Positions 1-5,362 of a stretch of DNA of 7,345 nucleotides are shown piece after piece. This DNA is from Proteobacteria bacterium UBA2383 (lineage in GTDB: Bacteria > Pseudomonadota > Gammaproteobacteria > Competibacterales > Competibacteraceae), in contig DDST01000092.1 of NCBI GenBank assembly GCA_002343485.1, positions 1 to 7,345 of the forward strand, read 5' to 3'. A model generated the notes under the pieces. The model saw nothing but the letters and a program-made list of their open reading frames with translations, made no database searches and was not told the DNA's origin. Position 1 is the stretch's first letter, and each line of letters starts with the position of its first letter. Both the position numbers and the translations under genes were made by a program.

Positions 1-923
1 CGCCGGGAGAGATCGGCGCTGCCCTGAGCGATTTCCGCTGCCGCCGAACTGACTTGATTGGTGGCTTGCGTGACTTGGCTGACCGTGTTTTTCAACTGAG
101 TAACCATCGCTTGCATGGCACGGGCTTGATCGCCAATCTCATCCCGGCGGGCTACCAGCTCGGCAGACACGTCATGGCTCATGTCACCCTCGGCGAGCAC
201 GCCACAAATTCCGCCACACCGGCGAAGTGGAGCGGTCACACTGCGGGTAATAAGCCAGCCTAACAGTGCAGCAATTACGACACTCAGGGCTGTGGCTATA
301 ATTGACCGGATCTCCAGCTTCTGCGCCATATTACGATCCTCTTCGACCATCCTGGTCGTTACCATGGCGTTTTGCTCGATCAACGCATCAAAAGATTTCC
401 CCATCGTGTTAGAAATAGGCACCATGCGGTCAACTGTCTCGCGGTATTGATCATAGAGTACACGCCGCTGGCCAGCATCAGCGGCGTCGATAAGGCGGGC
501 GATGAGGCCATCCAATTCTACATAGATGGCCCGCCAGGACTGATATTCCCCTTTAAGCTGCTCAACGATTATCCGGCCCTGTTCACTGCCCCGTGGGATC
601 TTGGAAAATTTATCCCACGCGTCATCAACGTGTTGCCAGCTTTTTTGGCGCTCTGCCTGGATATCGCGAAAATGCTCGATGGGGTCAGCTTGCGTCTCCT
701 GCGCTAGGATCGCTAATGTCTGAGCACGAATTACCATACGCTCGCGGTTGAGTTCAGCCAGCAATAACATTGCTGGAAAACGATTGCTGGTAAGGTTATG
801 CATACTGGCCGACAGTGTTTGCAAGCCGAATACCGCCATGACGCCAAGCAGTAATGCGATAGCCACCACTGCACCAAAGCCCATTCCCAGCCGCGCGCCG
901 ATTTTTAAATTGATTATGTTCAT
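1..923 (-). CDS. Methyl-accepting chemotaxis protein, N-terminal part (cut by window edge)
   Basis: Inner-membrane chemoreceptor that would sense a ligand outside the membrane and control the CheA/CheW kinase. The reading frame stays open from 923 to base 1, giving 307 residues. A short cytoplasmic start (MNIINLKIGARLG) leads into TM1 at about residues 12-34. A helical periplasmic region of about 170 residues follows, resembling the four-helix-bundle MCP sensor type. TM2 is at about 206-226 and a HAMP domain at about 227-279, with a PLRR entry and a DEIG motif (261-264). The beginning of the coiled-coil signalling region (QVSSAAAEIAQGSADLSR) then runs off the left edge, so the methylation helices and the kinase-control hairpin are not visible. 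The start is ATG 923, or the GTG just before it at 926; an in-frame TAA at 950-948 rules out anything longer. No good ribosome binding site is visible. The first HAMP helix is odd, with C236, G237, G238 and C240. No che genes are nearby, so the ligand cannot be inferred. Confidence 0.93.
   Translation of the reverse strand, partial: MNIINLKIGARLGMGFGAVVAIALLLGVMAVFGLQTLSASMHNLTSNRFPAMLLLAELNRERMVIRAQTLAILAQETQADPIEHFRDIQAERQKSWQHVDDAWDKFSKIPRGSEQGRIIVEQLKGEYQSWRAIYVELDGLIARLIDAADAGQRRVLYDQYRETVDRMVPISNTMGKSFDALIEQNAMVTTRMVEEDRNMAQKLEIRSIIATALSVVIAALLGWLITRSVTAPLRRCGGICGVLAEGDMSHDVSAELVARRDEIGDQARAMQAMVTQLKNTVSQVTQATNQVSSAAAEIAQGSADLSR
87..245 (-). other. HAMP domain segment of the chemoreceptor
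   Basis: This is about residues 227-279 of the chemoreceptor. The layout is standard: a proline-containing entry after TM2 (SVTAPLRR), a first amphipathic helix ending at AEGDM, a connector, and a second helix starting at DEIG. The spacing from the entry proline to GDM matches ordinary HAMP domains with no gap. The departures are substitutions only: two neighbouring glycines and two cysteines four residues apart in the first helix. Confidence 0.75.
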
Positions 924-989
924 CACGATGCCATATCTAAAATTGGTTTATGGTTCTGTATGGTCGCTAAAACTCTTCCTATTCCTTGG

Positions 990-1022
990 ATACAATAGGA
1001 GCCGCTGCAGATTCTATTGTAT
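990..1022. repeat. Inverted repeat upstream of the chemoreceptor gene
   Basis: ATACAATAG at 990-998 is exactly complementary to CTATTGTAT at 1014-1022. Pairing can extend inward by one G-T and one A-T pair, leaving an 11-nt centre (GCCGCTGCAGA). It lies 67-99 bases before the chemoreceptor start. It could be a regulator binding site or a hairpin in the mRNA leader. TACAAT in each arm resembles a sigma-70 -10 box, but no matching -35 element was found on either strand. Confidence 0.5.
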
Positions 1023-1120
1023 GGGTAAGGACTGAGCCGCCACCCATGAACTTGTTTGCATGGCCTGCAACAACGGGCCGGTTTCGTCTTTGGCAGCCAT
1101 TTAGGCTGTTGAGATTCAGC

Positions 1121-1163
1121 ATCAAAATGCAATCTTATTATTTCAATAAGATTACATTTTGAT
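1121..1163. repeat. 43-nt near-perfect palindrome (19-bp arms, 5-nt centre)
   Basis: The left arm at 1121-1139 (ATCAAAATG, C, AATCTTATT) is complementary to the right arm at 1145-1163 (AATAAGATT, A, CATTTTGAT). The only mismatch is 1130 against 1154, and the centre is ATTTC. The arms are AT-rich and neither flank has a clear T-tract, so it does not look like a standard intrinsic terminator. The right end overlaps the -10 box of a minus-strand promoter, which suggests an operator for a dimeric or multimeric regulator. As RNA it could instead form a hairpin protecting the 5' end of the chemoreceptor transcript, or act as a 3' end for the permease mRNA. Confidence 0.8.
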
Positions 1164-1189
1164 TATTTACAAACAAAGACTGTAGTCAA
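1162..1189 (-). promoter_or_regulatory. Sigma-70-like promoter candidate for the chemoreceptor gene
   Basis: On the minus strand, TTGACT (1189-1184) is followed after 16 bp by AATAAT (1167-1162). Each box matches five of six consensus positions, and the surroundings are AT-rich. Transcription would begin near 1155, inside the long palindrome, and run toward the chemoreceptor start at 923. No flagellar sigma-28 promoter was found upstream of this gene, although chemoreceptors often use one. The call rests on sequence match only. Confidence 0.5.
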
Positions 1190-1228
1190 CATTTAAAGGA
1201 TAAAACATCTAGATTAACTTGTCCTGCA

Positions 1229-2029
1229 TCAGATCAACAACATCCGGGTACCGATGATAGCCAGGAAAACCGCAAATACTTTTTTCAACACGTCAGTCGG
1301 CAGAGTATGTGCCAACCGGGCCCCCAGTGGAGCTAACAACATGCTAGTCACCGCAATGCCTAGCAGTGCTGGACCATAAACATAACCCAGGCTCCAGGCA
1401 GGCAGATCAGGCGTATTCAACCCAGTCACGATGAAGCCGAGCGCACCGGCGAGCGCAATAGGCAAGCCGCAGGCGGCGGAGGTTGCGACCGCCTGGCGAA
1501 TCGCTGTGTTGCACCAAGTCAGAAACGGCACGGTCAGCGAACCGCCGCCAATCCCAACAATAGCCGATACCGCACCGATGAGTGCGCCAGCGGCGGCCAT
1601 GCCCACCGTACCTGGCAACTCACGATGCGGAGCCGGCTTAGCGCCAAAACCCATTTGCACCGCTACGGTAAGCACGAAGACCGCAAAGACCTTGCTCAGA
1701 ATCGCACTGGGCAGCGCATCAGCGATGGCTGCCCCTACCCAGGCACCCATGACAATGCCCGGCGTCAACCGCCAAAACACAGGCCATAGCACAGCCCCGC
1801 GTCGATGGTGCGCGCGGATTGAAGAAATGGAAGTCACCACAATGGTCGCGAGCGAGGTGCCAATCGCCAGGTGCATAGTGACTGCATCGCTGACCTGCTG
1901 GTGATGAAAAATCCACGCCAGCACCGGCACAATGATCAGGCCACCACCCACGCCAAGCATTCCAGCCATGATCCCGGCGAACGCGCCCAACGTCAAATAC
2001 AGCAGTAAAGTCGATAACAGGGATTCCAC
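1229..2029 (-). CDS. Sulfite exporter TauE/SafE family permease
   Basis: Predicted inner-membrane protein of 266 residues. Members of this family move sulfur-containing or carboxylate anions such as sulfite, sulfoacetate or thiosulfate, but the substrate cannot be read from this sequence. It has about eight hydrophobic segments and the family's internal duplication: GVGGGLIIVP at residues 26-35 is echoed by GIGGGSLTVP at 159-168. The length matches the usual 250-270. The chosen start is GTG 2029, because AAGGA lies 10 bases upstream (2044-2040) and the protein then begins right before the first membrane segment. The frame stays open back to 2170, but the extra residues are polar and unlike the family. 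The gene is divergent from the SDR across about 220 bp and has no sulfur-metabolism gene beside it, so its role is unassigned. Confidence 0.88.
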   Translation of the reverse strand: MESLLSTLLLYLTLGAFAGIMAGMLGVGGGLIIVPVLAWIFHHQQVSDAVTMHLAIGTSLATIVVTSISSIRAHHRRGAVLWPVFWRLTPGIVMGAWVGAAIADALPSAILSKVFAVFVLTVAVQMGFGAKPAPHRELPGTVGMAAAGALIGAVSAIVGIGGGSLTVPFLTWCNTAIRQAVATSAACGLPIALAGALGFIVTGLNTPDLPAWSLGYVYGPALLGIAVTSMLLAPLGARLAHTLPTDVLKKVFAVFLAIIGTRMLLI

Positions 2030-2039
2030 TGGTAGGTTA

Positions 2040-2044
2040 TCCTT
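2040..2044 (-). promoter_or_regulatory. Ribosome binding site that fixes the GTG start of the permease
   Basis: AAGGA on the minus strand lies 10 bases before GTG 2029. It favours the short 266-residue protein over the in-frame extension that reaches back to 2170. Confidence 0.65.
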
Positions 2045-2249
2045 GTGGGTTAGAGATTTCAGTGTTTTCGGCGGGAAGCGCGCAAACGATCTATGGTAAA
2101 TTTTGCCGTGGAACAATTGCCAAGCACGATTCATGCGAATGGCTATTGTAAAGGGTAGTTCACTGGGCATTCTCTGTCCCGATCACACACCATTTCACGG
2201 CGCTCGGTCCGCAGTGGACAGCACAAGAACAGTGAGGAGCAGGCAAGGC

Positions 2250-3188
2250 ATGAACATTAAAAAAATCTGCGTATTGGGTGGCACCGGTTTCGTTGGCCAG
2301 CATCTGGTGGCGCGGCTGGCGAATCGGGGGTATACGGTCCGGGTGCCGACCCGTCATCCACAACGGCATCGGGAAATTGCGGTTTTACCCGGTGCGGAGC
2401 TGGTCAGCGGAAACATCCACGAGCCGCAGGTGCTTCAGGAACAGCTGGCTGGCTGCGACGCTGTGATTAATCTGGCCGGCATCCTGCACGAATACGCGAA
2501 CCAAGGCTTTCGCACCGTCCATGCCGAATTGCCCAGCAAGATCGTGGACGCCTGCCGGGCGACTGGCATTAAGCGGCTGCTGCACATGAGCGCACTGAAC
2601 GCCGATGCTGCTAAAGGCCCGAGTCAGTACCTGCTCACGAAGGGCGAAGGCGAGCAAATGGTACTGCAAGCCAAGGATCTGGCAGTCACGGTCTTCAAGC
2701 CTTCTATCATCTTCGGACCGGATGACAACTTCTACAATCAGTTCGCCAATCTATTGAAATTTAGCCGGGTGCTGCCCCTGGCCTGCCCGAACAGCCGTTT
2801 TGCGCCGGTCTACGTGGGTGATGTGGCGCAAGCATTCGAGACCGCGCTGGAGAATGATGCAACCATCGGCCAGAGCTATGAACTGTGCGGGCCACGCATT
2901 TACACGTTCAAGGATCTCGTCGAGGACATTGCCCGGATGTTGGGCAAAAAACGGCTCGTGGTCGGTCTGCCCGACTCAATGGCGCGGTTGCAGGCAAAGA
3001 TCTTTGGGATGCTGCCAGTGAAAATTTTCACCACCGATAATTATCTCTCCTTGCAAGTTGACAGCGTCTGCTCCTGCAATGGGCTTGAAGCGCTTGGCAT
3101 CACCCCGCATTCGGTTGAAGGGATCATGCCCGCCCATTTTGCTATGGCCCCCTATGACACGCTGCGCCGGGCAGCAAGACGGGGTTGA
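2250..3188 (+). CDS. NAD(P)-binding SDR, NDUFA9-like (complex I-associated subunit family)
   Basis: Protein of 312 residues with a Rossmann fold. The dinucleotide-binding motif GGTGFVG is at residues 10-16, directly after the first strand (ICVL). A YxxxK pair (Y127, K131) is at the usual catalytic position of extended SDRs, just after HMSALNADA. The C-terminal half has the pattern of bacterial proteins annotated as the complex I NDUFA9 subunit family (for example MARLQAKIFGMLPVK followed by TTDN). In mitochondria NDUFA9 is an accessory subunit of NADH:quinone oxidoreductase that binds NADPH; the bacterial homologues stand apart from nuo operons and their role is not settled. Start ATG 2250 is preceded by GAGGAG (2234-2239). 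The frame is open back to 2103, but the Rossmann strand begins only four residues after ATG 2250. It appears to be a single-gene unit, ended by the hairpin at 3202-3222. Confidence 0.87.
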   Translation: MNIKKICVLGGTGFVGQHLVARLANRGYTVRVPTRHPQRHREIAVLPGAELVSGNIHEPQVLQEQLAGCDAVINLAGILHEYANQGFRTVHAELPSKIVDACRATGIKRLLHMSALNADAAKGPSQYLLTKGEGEQMVLQAKDLAVTVFKPSIIFGPDDNFYNQFANLLKFSRVLPLACPNSRFAPVYVGDVAQAFETALENDATIGQSYELCGPRIYTFKDLVEDIARMLGKKRLVVGLPDSMARLQAKIFGMLPVKIFTTDNYLSLQVDSVCSCNGLEALGITPHSVEGIMPAHFAMAPYDTLRRAARRG

Positions 3189-3201
3189 GGCTGAACAAGC
3201 C

Positions 3202-3228
3202 ACCCAGGGCGTTGCCCTGGGTTAAATT
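3202..3228 (+). terminator. Probable terminator of the SDR gene
   Basis: ACCCAGGGC (3202-3210) pairs perfectly with GCCCTGGGT (3214-3222) across a 3-nt loop, 14 bases after the SDR stop codon. The following bases are TTAAATT rather than a pure T-tract, so it may be a weak intrinsic terminator or an mRNA-stabilising hairpin. Confidence 0.6.
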
Positions 3229-3294
3229 AGAATCTCCTTTTGGGAATTATCCCGCTGCCATTCACTTAAGCGTTTGTGGGAAATGTGTCCCATG

Positions 3295-3315
3295 AAAAGG
3301 TATGCAATGCGTACC
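3295..3315 (-). terminator. Probable intrinsic terminator of the Nudix gene
   Basis: On the minus strand GGTACGC (3315-3309) pairs with GCATACC (3305-3299) across the 3-nt loop ATT, with one G-T pair, and is followed directly by TTTT (3298-3295). It begins 17 bases after the Nudix stop codon. Its stem is short, but position and T-run fit well. Confidence 0.55.
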
Positions 3316-3331
3316 GCTACGACCAAACTCA

Positions 3332-3895
3332 TCACGCGTAGCGATGGATACGGAAGTGATCCGCCTCGCGGATGATGTCGCCCACATGCAGGCGAAAAAC
3401 GCCGGTCTGCCGCTCAGCGAAGTACTGCCGCAAAGTCTCATGCACGACGGTGAAGGCGACTTCCTCCCAAGGGATTTCGTGTTCGGCGTATAAACCCACT
3501 TCCAGGCTCTCTTCGCCGGGACTGGCCTGCCCATCCTTGAGCTGGCCGCGAAACATTAAGTAAACCTGACTGACGTGGAGCAGCGAGTACACACCGTACA
3601 AACTGAGGTTTTCGACGACCGCGTTGGCTTCTTCCAGTGCTTCGCGCGCTGCCGCGGTCACGGCTGATTCATGATTTTCCATGAACCCTGCCGGCAGCGT
3701 CCACAGACCATAGCGGGGTTCAATCGCACGCCGGCATAGGAGAATCCGTCCCTCCCATTCAGAAATGCAGCCAGCAACGATTTTTGGATTCTGATAGTGG
3801 ATCGTATCGCACGATTCACAGACATGCCGGGGCAGGTTATCGCCTGCGGGAACGCGCAAAATAACGGGAGCGCCGCATTGACTGCAAAATTTCAT
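3332..3895 (-). CDS. Nudix hydrolase with N-terminal zinc ribbon
   Basis: Cytoplasmic protein of 187 residues. An N-terminal zinc ribbon has cysteines at 4, 7, 26 and 29 (CSQC and CESC pairs). The Nudix domain follows, with the box at residues 70-92: G70, E76, R84-E85 and E88-E89 are present, giving the metal-binding REALEE core. The usual glycine near the end of the box is N91 (EEANA), a variant I recall from zinc-ribbon Nudix proteins. Family members split nucleoside diphosphates linked to another group; the zinc ribbon recalls NADH pyrophosphatase (NudC), but the protein is shorter and the substrate is unproven. The start is ATG 3895, with AAGGAA (3909-3904) 8 bases upstream and the zinc ribbon beginning at residue 4. 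An in-frame extension to 3970 is unlikely because it lacks this support. It is convergent with the SDR and divergent from the VWA gene. Confidence 0.92.
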   Translation of the reverse strand: MKFCSQCGAPVILRVPAGDNLPRHVCESCDTIHYQNPKIVAGCISEWEGRILLCRRAIEPRYGLWTLPAGFMENHESAVTAAAREALEEANAVVENLSLYGVYSLLHVSQVYLMFRGQLKDGQASPGEESLEVGLYAEHEIPWEEVAFTVVHETLRQYFAERQTGVFRLHVGDIIREADHFRIHRYA

Positions 3896-3957
3896 GAGGC
3901 AGGTTCCTTGGAAAAGAGGTCTTGATTCCGGAAAGGAAGTATTTGAACATTCTTCGT
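3896..3957. promoter_or_regulatory. 62-bp divergent gap holding both start regions (Nudix and VWA)
   Basis: The Nudix start (3895, minus) and the VWA start (3958, plus) are only 62 bp apart. The gap contains AAGGAA for the Nudix gene (3909-3904, minus) and an AAAGGAAG stretch on the plus strand (3932-3939). Any promoters must overlap each other or extend into the coding regions. I found no strong -35/-10 pair. Confidence 0.4.
3932..3945 (+). promoter_or_regulatory. Possible ribosome binding site with alternative TTG start for the VWA gene
   Basis: AAAGGAAG (3932-3939) sits 3 bases before TTG 3943, which is in frame with the VWA protein. This is the best ribosome binding match near the gene and argues for a TTG start over ATG 3958. 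The short spacing keeps the choice open. Confidence 0.4.
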
Positions 3958-5160
3958 ATGAATACCACACCTTTTGATTCTCAACCTGTGACTGAATCCC
4001 GGTCCGCCGGTGAACGCCAACGCCGCTGGCGGCTCATTTTGGGTGGTGGCGCGGCAGATGGCGTGGGTTGTTCCCTGACCACCGCTGATCTGGGCATGGA
4101 CCGGTGTTTGGAATGTCTCTACGATGAGGACCGCAAGGGTGGATTGGGCAGTTCAGCACCGAAAGCTGCTCGCTGGCTGGGCGATATCCGCCGCTATTTC
4201 CCTACCTCCGTGGTCCGTGTGCTGCAACAGGATGCGCTGGATCGCTATGGCCTGCAACGAATGCTGCTGGAGCCGGAGATGCTCGAAGCAGTCGAGCCGG
4301 ATATCCATTTGGTTGCTACGCTGCTGTCATTGAGCGGGGTCATGCCGGCCAAGGTCAAAGATGCGGCCCGGCGCGTCGTGCGCCAGGTTGTTACGGAGCT
4401 GGAGCGTAAATTAGCCAGTCCCCTGCGCCAGGCAATCACGGGCAGTCTCAATCGCAGCACCCGCAACCGCCGCCCGCGTCATGCCGAAATTGACTGGCAT
4501 CGCACCATCCGCGCTAACTTGCGCCATTATCAACCCGAGTACCGTACCGTCATTCCGGCGGTCCGGATCGGTTTTGGCCGCCGCACTGCAGCTCTGCGCG
4601 ACATTATTCTCTGTGTCGACCAAAGCGGGTCAATGGCCGCATCGGTCGTTTACGCCAGCATCATGGCGGCGGTCATGGCCTCGATTCGCTCGGTGCGCAC
4701 GGCGCTGGTGGTTTTTGACACCGCTGTCGTTGATCTGACCGAGCAACTGGACGACCCCGTGGAGGTGCTGTTCGGGACGCAACTGGGCGGCGGCACGGAT
4801 ATTCATCGGGCATTGAGCTATTGCCAAGGTCTGGTGCGCACGCCTCACGACACCATTCTGGTGTTGATCAGCGATTTGTACGAAGGCGGCGATCATCAGC
4901 AATTGCTGAAACGCGCCGCTAATCTGACCGCTTCCGGGGTGCAGATGATCGCCTTGCTGGCATTGTCGGATAAAGGGGCCCCCGCCTACGATCACAGCAT
5001 CGCCGGTGCGCTGGCCGGGATGGGCGTACCGGCATTTGCCTGTACACCCGATCAGTTTCCCGATCTTATGGCCGCCGCCATTGAACGGCGCGATCTGGCG
5101 CAATGGGCGGCAACACGGGGTATTGTCACTGCGGGGCATGAGGCGGGACAGCCCTTGTGA
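3958..5160 (+). CDS. VWA domain protein, CoxE/YehP-like, with intact MIDAS
   Basis: Predicted cytoplasmic protein of 400 residues with no signal peptide or membrane segment. Residues about 25-200 form a helix-rich region that opens with RWRLILGGGAADG and includes LLEPEMLEAVEPD and RPRHAEIDWHRTIRANL; this architecture fits the CoxE-like/YehP group. The VWA domain (about 213-380) carries a complete metal-binding MIDAS: DQSGS (D221, S223, S225), T280 in GGGTD, and D306 in ISDLYEGG. Relatives usually work with a MoxR-type AAA+ ATPase, and several are encoded in multi-gene sets with SWIM and DUF5682 proteins. No such partner is in this window. The start is uncertain: ATG 3958 has its best purine-rich stretch 18 bases away, while in-frame TTG 3943 lies 3 bases after AAAGGAAG and would add five residues. 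TTG 3922 is also in frame. The function is unknown. Confidence 0.88.
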   Translation: MNTTPFDSQPVTESRSAGERQRRWRLILGGGAADGVGCSLTTADLGMDRCLECLYDEDRKGGLGSSAPKAARWLGDIRRYFPTSVVRVLQQDALDRYGLQRMLLEPEMLEAVEPDIHLVATLLSLSGVMPAKVKDAARRVVRQVVTELERKLASPLRQAITGSLNRSTRNRRPRHAEIDWHRTIRANLRHYQPEYRTVIPAVRIGFGRRTAALRDIILCVDQSGSMAASVVYASIMAAVMASIRSVRTALVVFDTAVVDLTEQLDDPVEVLFGTQLGGGTDIHRALSYCQGLVRTPHDTILVLISDLYEGGDHQQLLKRAANLTASGVQMIALLALSDKGAPAYDHSIAGALAGMGVPAFACTPDQFPDLMAAAIERRDLAQWAATRGIVTAGHEAGQPL

Positions 5161-5171
5161 AGTGATGGAAA

Positions 5172-5187
5172 ATCCCCACCGGGGGAT
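5172..5187 (+). repeat. Short GC-rich hairpin after the VWA gene
   Basis: ATCCCC (5172-5177) pairs with GGGGAT (5182-5187) across ACCG, starting 11 bases after the VWA stop codon. There is no T-tract after it, so it could be a weak terminator or simply a 3'-end hairpin. Confidence 0.35.
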
Positions 5188-5246
5188 AGCGGCTCAAGAC
5201 CTGCAAAGCAAGCTGTGAGCATTTACAGTGCATTCAATTGTCTAAA

Positions 5247-5263
5247 TGCATCGTTTTGGTGCA
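5247..5263 (+). promoter_or_regulatory. NtrC-like binding site upstream of amt
   Basis: TGCATCGTTTTGGTGCA is a 17-nt dyad that closely resembles the NtrC (NRI) site pattern TGCACC-N5-GGTGCA. The arms TGCA...TGCA are intact and the right half, GGTGCA, is complete. Further TGCATT at 5229-5234 and AATGCA flanking the site at 5245-5250 give repeated half-sites. Ammonium-channel genes are classic NtrC targets under nitrogen limitation. It is unusual that the site overlaps the putative -24 element rather than lying further upstream. Confidence 0.45.
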
Positions 5264-5273
5264 TTGCGTGCAA
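5256..5273 (+). promoter_or_regulatory. Sigma-54-like promoter candidate for amt
   Basis: TTGGTGCATTGCGTGCAA has GG at 5258-5259 and GC at 5270-5271 with exactly 10 bases between them, the spacing required for the -24/-12 elements. The -24 box TTGG and the -12 end GTGCA match moderately; the CACG part of the consensus is poorly kept. Transcription would begin near 5283, in the AT-rich stretch, leaving a leader of about 80 nt before the amt start. Confidence 0.45.
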
Positions 5274-5352
5274 TAATCCCAATATAACTATTTAATAAAT
5301 ATAAATTTAATTTATGGAACATGGTTTGCTTCCAGGGGGCGGTTCATTCCCC

Positions 5353-5359
5353 GGGAGGA
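5353..5359 (+). promoter_or_regulatory. Ribosome binding site fixing the amt start
   Basis: GGGAGGA ends three bases before ATG 5363. It supports this start over the in-frame ATG at 5321, which would add 14 residues with no family resemblance. Confidence 0.75.
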
Positions 5360-5362
5360 CTC

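Larger units (their letters stand above)
924..1228. other. 305-bp non-coding region between permease and chemoreceptor genes
   Basis: Both flanking genes read on the minus strand, so this is the 3' side of the permease and the 5' side of the chemoreceptor. It contains no convincing gene. From right to left it holds an AT-rich stretch with a sigma-70-like promoter (1162-1189), a near-perfect long palindrome overlapping that promoter (1121-1163), a small CAGCC/GGCTG inverted repeat (1094-1108) and an inverted repeat of about 9-11 bp (990-1022). If the promoter is real, the chemoreceptor mRNA has an untranslated leader of about 230 nt, which is unusually long. Confidence 0.7.

Noticed and set aside
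923..1132. A minus-strand frame of 69 codons ending in an overlap (TGATG) with the chemoreceptor start
   Set aside because: It begins with TTG inside the long palindrome, has no ribosome binding site, and has a cysteine- and proline-rich composition unlike a folded protein. The overlap is probably chance.
1121..1163. The long palindrome as a simple intrinsic terminator of the permease
   Set aside because: The arms are AT-rich, there is no T-tract after the hairpin on the minus strand, and a promoter overlaps it. A transcript-end role is not excluded but is not the best reading.
1431..1904. A plus-strand frame of 157 codons opposite the permease
   Set aside because: It is alanine-, proline- and threonine-rich in the pattern produced by antisense reading of a GC-rich membrane-protein gene, and overlaps a well-supported gene completely.
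2030..2170. In-frame N-terminal extension of the permease
   Set aside because: The added residues are polar and basic and do not belong to the family. GTG 2029 has AAGGA at proper spacing.
2103..2249. In-frame upstream extension of the SDR
   Set aside because: The Rossmann strand starts immediately after ATG 2250, which also has a good ribosome binding site; the extension has no family resemblance.
4630..5139. A minus-strand frame of 169 codons opposite the VWA domain
   Set aside because: It lies wholly over the MIDAS-containing VWA domain, which is clearly the coding strand.
5217..5234. A further NtrC site formed by AGCATTTACAGTGCA
   Set aside because: The distance between the two GCA halves is two bases too short for the NtrC dyad.
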